Position numbers and translations under genes: made by a program
NCBI GenBank assembly: GCA_947095535.1
Contig: OX352772.1
Span: 121,354,225-121,418,224, forward strand
Source: Poecilobothrus nobilitatus
Lineage: Eukaryota > Arthropoda > Insecta > Diptera > Dolichopodidae
DNA: 64,000 bases
Reading direction: 5' to 3'
In this document: positions 10,430 through 21,299 of the stretch, piece by piece
Layout: each line of letters opens with the position of its first letter
Position numbering within the stretch: the first letter of the stretch is position 1
The notes under the pieces: generated by a model
Database searches by the model: none
The model's input: the letters and a program-made list of their open reading frames with translations, nothing else
Told to the model about the DNA's origin: nothing

Positions 10430-12180
10430 ATATCGTGCCCTCTTTTACCAGCTTTTGGTATAAAGATCACATTCATCCGCCTCCATTGATGGGGAACATG
10501 ACCAAAAGTGAGGCTGCTTCTGAACAGCTTAGTAATTAATGGAACTACAAGCCCCTTCATTTCTTGTAGCATTTTTGGAAAAATACCGTCTAAACCTGCA
10601 GCTTTGTATGGAACGAAGTTATTAATTGCCCAGGCAACCTTTTCCCCCGTTATAACTGAGTTAACCCATTCGTCAGGGCCACTTCGGACTCTAGCGTCAA
10701 CCGCTTGGCTAATCACATGGGCGTCCTCAATGATTGCTCACTTATATTCCCTAAGTTGGTCCTTATAGCGTTGCCACTTATTCTGCTTGTAGCAGATATT
10801 GTAGGCATGCTTAGTCTCCTTCCTTAGGTTACCTAAGTTCTCATTCCACCATACCGAATATGTCTTTTTGCTACGCTTAATAGAACATGCCACTTTGAAT
10901 GAGACCTCTATGGCCCTTGCAAACATGTCAGTTCTATTTTCTAACTCATATTCGGTTGCGGTATCTGAGTTAGCTATTACCAAAAGTTTTTTTCTAGCTA
11001 CTTTTCTGAATTTCCCCCAGCCGGTAGCTTTGCGGTTTCTGTAGGGCTCTTCAGGCTTAACATTGATTTTCAGGCTTAACATTGATTTTCAGGCTTAACA
11101 TTGATATTGAAGAGAATCCAATTGTGATCTACCACATCTGCACAACCTGGAAAACTATCCGAGCTTGGAAATATGATAGTAGGGTTACTGCATATATTGC
11201 ATATATTTAGGTTGTTATTTAAAATAAAATGACTCACTTCGTTCATTCGTTTCCGAGCTACCCCATAGGGTATGCCGTGCATTATCATCACAGCCTGCGA
11301 TCAATTTGCCACTTGTGGCAACTACCAACTGCTGAAGCCGTGGCGTTGGAGCAGGTTTGTCATGTGGCATGTACACGGAACTTATATACCCGCTCACATT
11401 GTTCCGCATTTCCAGTTTGGCAACTGTCAAATCTTCATTACTAAAATTGGATGTGCATATATATGTTTTTGAACTAGAACACAAGTTCTTGGTTTACCAA
11501 TTTCTAAATTTACATTCTTGGAGAATAGATTAAAAATACAGCTGTTTAACCCTCTTATCTTGGAGGCGTTAACCCTTGGTTTTTAATGAGGGCTATGTCC
11601 ATTTCCTCCTCACCTAGAAGAACTAGCAGATTATCCGAGGCACACTTCGAGTGTCTTAGGTTAATCTGCATCACCCGCATTGCTTACCTCCCAACAAGCT
11701 TCTGTAGACTCCTTGTCTATTGCCAAGTCTCCCAGCAGCCCGCTTGCTTCGTCTAGGTCATCTATGCCTGCACTCCCTGGCTTGAATATTTTTAGTTTGG
11801 TATGCTGTATACAAACCTCAGCTTATTTTTCTGCTTCTCCAGAGGACCCAAACTTTCCTCACTGATAAGAAAGAGAAACGATATACTGTTTTTCAGCAAT
11901 TCATCTGACGACTTCTCCTTCGTTATCACCGACCAGTTCCCCATTGGAACCATCGGGTTATGTAAGCGGAAAGACTCGAGAAGCTTTTCCCTGCTTATCT
12001 CCATCCTAGGTAACCAAATACACGGGCTCTAGGGCTCCTAGGGATTTCGCTAGCTGGGATTATTCCAATTTTGGCTTCCTCCCAAGCATTGCCAATCTTA
12101 GCAATGTTTTTGCTAAAGAAATCAAGGGAGTGGTTCAAAGAAATCAAAGCAAGGGAGTGGTTTTCCGCACTTCCTAGGAC
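10430..12180 (-). mobile_element. LOA-like LINE, 3'-truncated (ORF1-like domain, endonuclease, start of RT)
   Basis: In minus-strand order: an ORF1-like region (about 12180-11650) with LESFRLHNPMVPMGNWSVIT and FLISEESLGPLEKQKNKLRF, resembling the insect DUF4780-type domain; an APE endonuclease (11484-11100) with YISSVYMPHDKPAPTPRLQ, IAGCDDNARHTLWGSSETNE and CADVVDHNW; a pre-RT segment (11082-10738) with VWWNENLGNLRKETKHAY; and the RT N-terminus (10716-10423) with YKAAGLDGIFPKMLQ and WRRMNVIFIPKAGKRG. RT stops at its first motifs. Truncation of the 3' side is not the usual TPRT outcome, so a later deletion is likely. It sits between the Maverick polymerase and integrase genes. Confidence 0.82.
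11048..11110. repeat. Three tandem 21-bp units inside the LOA-like endonuclease/RT linker
   Basis: The string ttcaggcttaacattgat occurs three times with a 21-bp period. The period is seven codons, and on the minus strand each unit reads INVKPE plus one residue, so the repeat kept the reading frame. Confidence 0.85.
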
Positions 12181-12229
12181 GAATACTTGTTATATGTTAT
12201 TTGTTGAATAATAAATGTTATATTTATTT

Positions 12230-15200
12230 GTTGAAAATTGTTGAATTTTTTAACTAATTGTTTCATAGAGCCAAAATTTATTTCTTGTGAAGCGTTATAA
12301 TTTGAACGAATACCTTTGACTTTGCAAACAGTGTTTTTGCATTTGGAGTTGGTACTATATATTTTGTATGCATGGTTCTTTGCACCCCCAATGACAAATT
12401 CTGTAATGTAACTTCCTATTGCATATTATTCAAGCTCATCTGTCATATCTCCTATGAAAACTGCTGTTGGAGGGTTATATTCTCCTTCACATGCTACATA
12501 TATTATTGAATCAGTATCGTAATACAAAACACCTTCTTTTAAATTATTTAAATGAGAATATAATTTTAAAGGGGCTTGTGTGGTAGTGTAAGCAGCTATA
12601 CAAAAGTTAACTGTAAATAATTTTTCAGCAGTTTCTTCTTTATATTCCCAATTTACCAAAACTGTTTTTTCGTTTATTGAAGTTATTTGATTTACACTCG
12701 TGGAAGGATCAGTAAGAAGAGTAAATAATTCATAAGGCTCATTAATGATTTCAGTTTTTGATTGATTTTCTCTCTGCCCAAATTTATGCCAGAAAGAGTT
12801 TCACATTAATATACCTAATGATTTAAGTCCAGGATTTTAATTTATTTCATTAAACTATAAATTTATGCCTTCCACTTTGGAAAAATTTTCAAAATATCTG
12901 CACTTTTCCTTTGGTGTTTTACAAAAGCTAGGCCAGCCAGAAGCTTCTTGTTTAATTTTAAGGAACTTGTTCATCATTTCAGTGAAAATTCCTTGTTGTG
13001 ATATAAGGGGATTAAATTGCTTAAAATTATACTCCCATACCTCGTATATTTGCAAAACTTTGTATCCCTGTTTAACAGCTTCTTTTACTTCATCTATAAC
13101 CCATGTTCCTGAAATTGACCTACTACAATTATCATAAGAGTCACCATTATTCATTTCCAAGCTACATGTTTGACAGCAGGAAAACATTAGCTTATTATTT
13201 TGAATTATAGGGAAAATCAGGTGAGAGATTTTTTCTGGTGGAAGTATCAAGGCCTTTATTAATCGTTCAGTATCATTTAAATTTAATTTATTGCACTCAA
13301 TTTGTCCAACATGAACTTTTGGATGACCAACTGGAAATTTTTCGTATTTACACACCCAAGGATATAGTGAGCATATATCTATATACATTATTTTCTCACC
13401 AGATGCACATTTATAATATGTTCTTGTGTTTCCTGTTCTACCGCCATAAAACGCATCACGTGGTTTTAGTTGTATAGAACTTTCGCTCTCCAATTTTGAG
13501 AAAAATGCTATGCATTCTTTTGATCTCATTTCGTTTTGAAATTCACAGTCCCACTTTTCAATTACTTGATAACCTAAAGAGCGTAATTTATTGGCTTTAG
13601 ATAGTGTAGCCTCATAACGTGTTTCATATGTTTTATCATTATTATTTTTGAAAAATTTTGGATGTTAATGATAATAACAGCCATAAAACTCATATTTTTG
13701 TGTCTGTACAATATCCGTCAACTCGAAAACGAAAAATAAGTTATTTTTTTCCATTACCACTATGCTGAATTTTTAATTTTCTTTGTTTTTCTTCCCACAT
13801 TAACCATTTTATGGCAATGATTGACTGCTTTTCTGATAAGCGATATCCTTGTTTAGGTATAAGTCCAATTATATACGGTTTTAAAAAATTTCTTCTAAAA
13901 AATAAATTACACGCTGAAACAATTGTAGTGGCCTCTAAAAATGGCTTAACCTTACATTCTTCCAAAATTAGTTGTCTGAATTTAATACAGGCTGCTGTCA
14001 AAATTTTTACGTCATCCATATAATATTCTACAAGTTCATTTTGAAAGTTAAAAGACTTGTTTTTATTTTCTTCATACCATTCAAGGAATTATTTTCTTTG
14101 CTATGTACTCATTGAACTATAACAGTAATATTTACGATCGGGCAACTTTCCATTATATTTTATATTGTTTTTACGATTAAACATATCAGGAAAATATCCT
14201 TTTTTCAAATTTATTTCTAAATCAAACGCTTTCGGTAAACTAGATAACGGAATGGGAAAATAGTTTAATGAATCAATAAATTTCACGTTATCTAACAGTA
14301 TTAAAATTATCTTTGTTCCCCTCATAATTAGTTTTGGTTTGATGATAGTTTTCTCTAAGATATAGTTTAATAAAAACTGATTATCAAATGCTAATCCATT
14401 ATGTGCAATAACTACAACTTTATCAAATATTTTTCTTTGGTTGAGTATATATTCTAAAAACATTTGTATTGGATTTTGTTTCAACCCATGTTGTCGAAGT
14501 CCACAAAAATTGCATCTTTCAACATTAGAGAATATACAATACCTGCAACGTTGTTCAAAAATACATAAATCAGGCTGATCTTCAATTATATCCCCTATTG
14601 CAACATCCTCATGAAGTTTCTTTCCTATGATATCATCTTGAGTTATTTCGAGGTCGTAGAAAATATATAATATATTCTTAAGTTCGGCTAATTCTTTGCA
14701 CGGTGTAATAAAGCATTGGTGATCTGAAACTTTATTTGTATTACACTTTTTTCACAAATATCCATAGCATATATGATTTACATCGGCTCTGTATACTTTA
14801 AGGTATTTTGTATATTAATCTATAAGAGTACAAATATATTTTTTGTAGATGATGTTGCTTTATGATTATCAAAACAAGTTTGACTTTTAAAACTTCTATT
14901 ACATACATCACATTTAATATTTGGAAAATTTACGGCACATGCTGTAGATGATTTACAAAAGAAACACGACTGTTTGCATCTGTGAGACAATCTATTGTTA
15001 TACGGAATATTACATATTTGGCAAGAGTAATCACAACTAAATGCTGCTGTTAATGATGTAATTACATTGAAGTGACCTTAATCGTATATCAAATTCAATC
15101 TATTTTGATTATCTTCTTCACCTTGAAAAATAATCGATTTTCCTTTTCCTTTGAAATCAAAAACTACAATTTGATATTTAGAGAAGTACTGTTGAAATTT

Positions 15201-15539
15201 TTTGAGCTCACTGATACTAGCTCCTTTTGCTGGGATGCCTGCTGGAAGTCGTACATATGTAACATTTATACAGAACGTATCTGTAGATAATCCTTCGGAG
15301 TTGCTTTGGAAAATTTTTGGAATAACTTCTCAAATTTCCGAAATGTCAAGGTCTTTTGCTTCTTTAAAATTGATCCAGGCTGGACCACGTTCATGAAAAT
15401 TTTGGCATCCAAAAGTGACACCAATTTTGTCACTAGGCTCAACATTTGCAATTAAATTGCTGAATAATTCTTCATTACCGGTTTTAATCCAATCTATTGA
15501 ATCTTTGTTGTCTTGTACTGGATTTATTATAAACTCCAT
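12230..15539 (-). pseudogene. Maverick/Polinton protein-primed DNA polymerase B
   Basis: A minus-strand polymerase B broken into several frames. The N-terminus (15539-15330, MEFIINPVQDNKDS) is followed by a region with several Cys/His clusters (about 15060-14880, including CDYSCQICNIPYNNRLSHRC). Next are ExoI FYDLEITQDDI (about 14640), ExoII VVIAHNGLAFDNQFLLNYI (about 14400), ExoIII EYYMDDVKIL (about 14010), motif A YIDICSLYPWV (about 13375), motif C LYYDTDSIIYV (about 12510) and a C-terminal part with KVKGIRSNYNASQEINF (about 12280). Several stops and frameshifts make it inactive. Length and motif order fit Mavericks. Confidence 0.92.
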
Positions 15540-15619
15540 AATTTCTTCCCAAAAATGTTAAATCGTTTTACATTCACTGATTTTATTGATTTTATCGTGA
15601 ATTTTTCTGTATTCATTTT

Positions 15620-16579
15620 TAGCACATTTCCAAAAAAAATTTGAAAAAATGTGCTCATTAGTTTCACTCTGTCCGTCCGTCCGTCTGTCTGTTTACAAAA
15701 CTTCTAAAGATAGAGAAAACAAATTTTAACCATGGGTAGGTCTCATAAAAAAAATAATTTTGTGGAACAACTTTTTCATGTAACCCCATCCATTACGGAG
15801 CTACAGCCCCTCAAACTTTGAAAAAGCCCTATTTTTAAATGCATATATCTTATGTTCTGCTTAAGAGTTGTTCAATCTGAAAACATCATTCGACAGGTAT
15901 TTTTTTTAACTTTGTAAATTAATATCAAAATTATACATTTTTTTTTAAATTTAGTATTTCAATTTTTTAGTATTTCAGTGTGAAAACCAAATTTTGCATG
16001 ATTTTTCTACTTTTATAACTCCGGCACGCTTTTAAATAGAGGCTTGAAATTTTGAGGCAAGAAAGAACTTTTAGAATTAGTGTAAGTTTGCTCAGAAAAT
16101 TTTTTTGGACCACCCCCTATTTATGAGATATTAGGGCTTATAAATTGAAAATTTACTATTTTTAAACACCTGTAACTTAGGAACCTGTACACATTTTACT
16201 TCAGCAAGATATAAAAATTAAAGCTACAGTAATATATTTTTACTTGCGTGGTTTATTTTAGTTGTAAAGGGTTCCAAAATTGCAGCTCTTCAAAATTGCG
16301 AAAAAGCCTCATTTTCAGATGTATATATCTCAGTCTCTGCGTAACAGTTTTGCAATCTAAAACCACCAGAAGATCGAAAATTTTATTATCTATAAACAAT
16401 ATCAAAATTATGTAATATTTTGTAATTTACTATTTAAATTTACCGTTATGTGAAAACCACATTTTGCATGAAATTTCTTTTTTCATAACTCTGGCAGGCC
16501 CTTAGGTAGGAACCTGAAATTTTCAAACAAGAAAGAACTTTTGGAATTAGTATTAGTTTCCTCAGAAAATTTTTAATTT
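15620..16579. repeat. Non-coding interspersed repeat, 'cgtccgtccgtctgtctg' family, left part
   Basis: Begins near tttttagcacatttccaaaa and contains ctgtccgtccgtccgtctg (about 15668) and cttctaaagatagagaaaac. It then has internally repeated modules with forms of gaaattttgaggcaagaaagaactttt, cctgtaacttaggaacctgt and agctacagcccctc. The modules recur in this block near 16060 and 16520. Other family members lie at 19556-19810, 23990-24790, 45093-45293 and 56338-56550. There is no coding potential, so this is a non-autonomous element or the untranslated part of a larger one. Confidence 0.75.
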
Positions 16580-16792
16580 ATTGTTTAATTAGTATTAGCG
16601 CATATGTACGTCTCCGGAAAAAAAACCGTTTCATGATTTGCGTATCTCTGGCTATACCTGGAATATTATTTTATATTTAGAGAAAATCCACAGAAGAGGT
16701 TGTTACGTGATTCTGTAAAATTTACTTTTTATGTATGAAGGTGATAGAAATTATTAAAAATATTTGAAATCATTTATTATCTAGGGGTATAT

Positions 16793-17270
16793 TATAATAA
16801 AATAAATAAAAAAAATTTTTAAAAAAACAGCTTTTTTGAAATAAAAAGTAGAAAATAAATTTTTAATAGCAAATTTTTCTGTAATTTTCTAAACTATATT
16901 GTTACAATCGAGATTTCTTTGAAAAAGTTTATTTCAATATGTCAAATATATATATAAATATAAGTATATATAAGTTTTAAAGTCTGTGAAATTAATATAA
17001 AAACTGGAGGCAAAATTTAAAAATATAAGTTTATTTTTATGCGTTTGTTGCCTCCAGCTTTTATTTTAATTTCACAGACTTTAAAACTTATATATACTTA
17101 TATTTATATATATATTTGACATATTGAAATAAAGTTTTTCAAAGAAATCTCGATTGTAACAATATAGTTTAGAAAATTACAGAAAAATTTGCTATTAAAA
17201 ATTTATTTTCTACTTTTTAGTTCAAAAAAGCTGTTTTTTTTTAATTTTTTTTATTTATTTTATTTTATTC
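16793..17270. repeat. Near-perfect inverted repeat, arms about 221 bp, 34-base loop
   Basis: The left arm is about 16793-17013 and the right arm about 17048-17270, with loop 17014-17047. The innermost pair is ctggaggcaa (17004-17013) with ttgcctccag (17048-17057). By eye only about five mismatches are seen over the inner 190 bases. A transcript would form a long hairpin. No transposase lies between the arms. Confidence 0.92.
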
Positions 17271-19530
17271 TTTTTAGTAACGACAAATATAAGTATTGAA
17301 CTGATATTTTTTTTTTTTCCTTGTTTAATTTTGAATTTTTACAGTTGCCCTCACAGTCTATATTTATATTATTACCTTTTATAATATGAAATATATTGAA
17401 TTTTTTTATTATTAATTTATTGTGGCAAAATTTTTAAAAAATTAAGAAAACGTTGCATAGCTAAATTCAAAATTTAAATAAAAATATTGCAATTTTATAA
17501 TGTTTTTTATTTCCACTTAAAAATGCGACCCTTTGAAAACTTTGATTTATATACTGTCTCATTTTTTCTTTCTTTTATAGCATGACATTTTAATATTTCT
17601 TTTTTTCTATCTGTTATGTGTGTAAATATCAGATGTGCACATATACATAAGAAATAGCCTTTAAAAATATTTAAAAATAATCAAAGTAACATTTTTTGTT
17701 CTCTTTTTTTTCTATTCGTTTTTATTTTTCTTCCAGTATTACATTTTACTTTTTTTTCTGTTATTTAGGTACGCTAAGAACTTATTTTTTTTTTTTTTAA
17801 TATTAAATTTATGCATACAGTCTATTTCAAAAATAGAAATTATTAGCTATAGAACTTTCTGAATTTTTTTTTTGTTCGTTTATATTAATCGTCCATTCAT
17901 ATGCATACATAAAATTTTTTTTTGTTCGTTTATGTTTACCGTCCATTCATTGCCTACATATTAAAAAATAACAAATCGATAAATCAACTAAATAATAATA
18001 GTTGGGAATTTGGTGTAACTGTGTTAGCAGATTTTTAATAGTACAGCACACATAAAAATATGCATACCATTTTTGTACATGTTTGTACCTACATACATAT
18101 GTAGTAAAAAAATTTGGTTTTAAAAGTATGTAATTGAGAATATATTAAATTGCTTACTTCTAAATGATAATGTTTTTGAATTAAAAAAAAATTATTTTGC
18201 TTTTTCTAGACGATGTAGATATACATAAATGTATGTATGTACATAACATATATTTTATGATTAATTCATAATTATTGTTATTGAAAAGAAAAATATTGTT
18301 GTTATTTACTATTTTTAAAAAAGACTGGATTTCTTATTTTTAATATATTCTTTTTGTTGTTTAATGTTTTTACATAATTGGAAATATATTCTTAGCTTTT
18401 ATACTTCAGAAAAAGGCATTAGTGGTGCAGATTATCATTCCCTAATAGATCTTAATTGATCTATCAATCTTATCAATGTTAGGGCTATAATATGCGATTT
18501 TAATATGTTAAAGAGTTTCGAAAGAAAAGCCCTATTTTAATTATAATTAAGAAATGAAAAACACATATCTATATAAATATTATAAATAAACACATTGCTT
18601 TTATATGTAAATAAAAATGTATACTAAAAATCAATTGATTTGATGAAAAAAAACTTAAATTTAACACTTGCTAACTAAATTTTAAGTAAATGCATATTAA
18701 GTTTTACACTGTGTTCTCAAGTGCGTCACATTAATTTCTTTACACATTCATATCTGTCAAATTCATCGCTTTCAAACCAAAAATATTTTCGAAGTACATA
18801 TTATTACATATTTTTAAGTATGTACCTACCTATGTATATGTACACATACAATGCAATGTTCTACATAAAAAACAATAGTTTTTTATAGCAAAAAAAAAAC
18901 ATTTATGTATTACGTATACGTATTAGTATTGGGATTGGTGAGTTTAGTAAATTTAGATAAAATGTTTTATTTTGGTTCTGTAATAATTCTGTTAAAAATT
19001 CTGTTATATCTTTGTATGAAAATTTAATTTTGAAATTAAGCTAATTTCTCTAATGTTTTTCGATATTATTATTTTAAAATCATGTATTGTCATCGCGATC
19101 TGATCTAATGAAGAAAATTTCAAGTCCCTAGCTCAACGGGAAGTGTGTTTAAAATGGCTTCTAAGATTCCATCCTTTACCCAACCAAGTTAATAAAAAGC
19201 TGTTAAAAATAGATTTAAAAGCAGAGTACATAATTAAAAATGTAATTATGAAATAAATTATTATATGTAGACAGCAATAGCAAAAAAATCTATCGTATCC
19301 TTTAACATTGATAAATGGGTACCTGCTATGTAAATAACCCTATAGGCAAAATAGAACCTATAAGCACACATAATTCAAATTAATAAACATGGTATTTGTT
19401 TGCTTGTAACAGATGCAATTAAATGGGTTCGTTTAAGTGCACTGGCAAAAGTACATTTATATTTTTAATTCTTTTATTTTAAATACTTAAGTGGGGGGAA
19501 TTGAGTTAGTTAATCTCAATTATGAGATTT
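17271..19530. other. AT-rich non-coding DNA with small repeats
   Basis: No gene or RNA is recognised. T-rich tracts (17290-17820) and tetranucleotide-like words such as tacatacatatgtag (about 18090) and atgtatgtatgtac (about 18230) are present. A two-copy 50-bp tandem is listed separately. Confidence 0.6.
17861..17959. repeat. Two tandem units of about 50 bp
   Basis: Both units have a T run, then ttgttcgttta, then cgtccattcat, and end in catacat or cctacat. Units start at 17861 and 17911. Confidence 0.85.
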
Positions 19531-19555
19531 CACTATTGTTTAATTAGTAATAGCG

Positions 19556-19810
19556 AAGCACCTCCTCTTTAAGAGTTATTACGCCTCAAAAATTGAAAAT
19601 TTTCTATTTTTAGACACCTGTAACTTAGGCACCTGTAAAAATTTTTCTTCGGCAAGACATGAAAATTAAAGGTTCAATAATATATTTTTACGTGTGTTAA
19701 CGGCTTTTCTTAGTTATACAGGATTCCGAATTTACGGCCCCTCAAAATTTCAAAAATGTCGTATTTTCACGTTTTTTCTTATGAAATTTACAAATTTTTG
19801 TGCAAGCCAT
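19556..19810. repeat. Non-coding interspersed repeat, right part
   Basis: Continues the repeat that ends at 16579. It has attacgcctcaaaaattgaaa, cacctgtaacttaggcacct, aagacatgaaaattaaaggt and a later tacggcccctcaaaattt. The last two match modules at 16190-16300. Confidence 0.65.
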
Positions 19811-21290
19811 AATTCTAAACAGTTTGTATTGAGTTTTGGAAATGTGCGCTTTTAAAAACAGTTGGTTTACATTCTACCTTGTTATTTCATTTTTTTAATT
19901 TTCGATTTTTTATTTTCTTAAGACAACCGACCGCGAACATTTTTAATTCTAGAATTTTCACTCTATTAACAATTTTTTAACTTTTTACACAATTTATACA
20001 TAATGTCTTGCTTGTTATTTGAACAAATTATTTCAAACATATAAACAAATCTGTTTATTTTTTTTTTATTTTTATACTATTATGTACCACTATAGGTACC
20101 AAAAGCAATTACTCGTAACTTATTTTGAATCGCTTTTTATTCCCTTTTTTTCAACATTCTTGCATAACAATAAAATCTTATATGGTGATACTAACAATTT
20201 TTTCTTTCCTCTTCTTTAAATACTTCATAAAAAAAAGAAAACAAGAACAAATAAATTAATTTCAAAATTGCATCAATTTTGTCAACGTTGAATCTTTATG
20301 TAAGATTTAAATAACCAGTTTGCACTTTTTCTTTTAATTTTTAAAAATAGTTTTAAAATTTTAAAGAAACGTAGTTACATTTATTTTGTTCTGTTTTCAT
20401 TTTTCTCTTTAAATTTTATAAATCATTTTTTCTTATTATTTTGATATTCGCCTATTACGTAACCCAAGTATACATCAATAAGTAAACCTGTACCACGTTA
20501 GATATTTTTGATTACCTGTTTTTTTTTTTCTTTTTATTCATATTTTTGTCGACATTATAACAAATAATTACTGGTTTTTCTTCCTCTTCTTTAAATGCTT
20601 GTCATAAACAAAAAGAAGAAGAAGCAATCTCATCTCAAAATTGCAAGCATAAAAAAAAGCATTTTTTCTTACTATTTCCATGTTTACCTATTACTTAAAA
20701 CAAGTATACAATCCTTATAAACAACTAGACCTGTTTGGCGGCCGCCGCCGCCTGTGTGACCTACTTTTATGAAATTAACCTACTCCTGTCTGAACTAATT
20801 ACGGTTTTACTTACTTCCGAGTGACCTTGACCTACTGACCTGTATGACCCAAGTGCCTACCTATCTACTAATGTTCCATAGTTTGTTCAACGTAAAACTT
20901 ATTGCGAAACAAAAAGTAGTCAAAGTACAAACTTCAGGTTCAATTTTGGATCCTTCAAATAATATATTTTATTTTTATTTATTTCAAAAATCATTCTCAA
21001 AGAGCATTTTCTGCTCGCATAGATTGTATAAATATAATACATGTATTCATGTATATAAATCAAACTATCACAAAAACAAAAAAAAAAGAATGAAGTAATT
21101 AAGAACTAAAAACAATAAAAATGTACTTATATATGTATATAATGTAATAAGAAAAGAGAAATATGAATAAAAATGAATCAATAAAAAAACAAAATCAGCT
21201 TTACAATGCAATTATAAACAAATAGATAAAACAAGAAATAAAAATTAAAAAATCACTTATTTATATTTATGAGTATGTGGAATATTTTTT
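19811..21290. other. AT-rich non-coding DNA with a diverged duplication
   Basis: About 20185-20500 and 20555-20735 share, in order, tttcttcctcttctttaaat, a run of A and AAG, ttcaaaattgca, cttactatttccatgtt-like text, and cctattacg..aagtatacat. This points to an old tandem duplication of about 370 bp. Short AT-rich frames here show no coding features. Confidence 0.5.
20741..20855. promoter_or_regulatory. GC-rich patch followed by a cluster of nuclear-receptor half-sites
   Basis: A GC-rich string around a gcggccgc site (about 20739-20752) interrupts very AT-rich DNA. TGACCT occurs at 20757-20762, 20822-20827, 20828-20833 and 20836-20841, with TGACCC at 20845-20850. The complement of 20822-20830 is TCAAGGTCA, the extended half-site bound by FTZ-F1/ERR-type receptors. 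Function is inferred only from this spacing; no adjacent gene was found. Confidence 0.35.
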
Positions 21291-21299
21291 TTTTTTATT

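Larger units (their letters stand above)
16580..19555. mobile_element. 2.9-kb insertion flanked by 21-bp direct repeats
   Basis: The string attgtttaattagtattagcg at 16580-16600 recurs with one mismatch at 19535-19555. The non-coding repeat on the left continues on the right of the second copy (19556 on: aaaattgaaaattttctatt, cacctgtaacttaggcacct). This fits an insertion of 16601-19534 with a 21-bp target duplication. The inside has no protein I recognise but holds a large inverted repeat. Alternatively the 21-mers belong to the host repeat and the middle is ordinary sequence. Confidence 0.5.

Noticed and set aside
15668..15695. cgtccgtccgtctgtctg considered as a CRISPR-like or satellite array
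   Set aside because: Units are 4 bp with no spacers; it is one module of a dispersed repeat family.
18000..21290. Host gene or exon set in the longest element-poor stretch
   Set aside because: No frame shows conserved motifs, codon bias or splice-linked exons; everything reads as AT-rich non-coding DNA.
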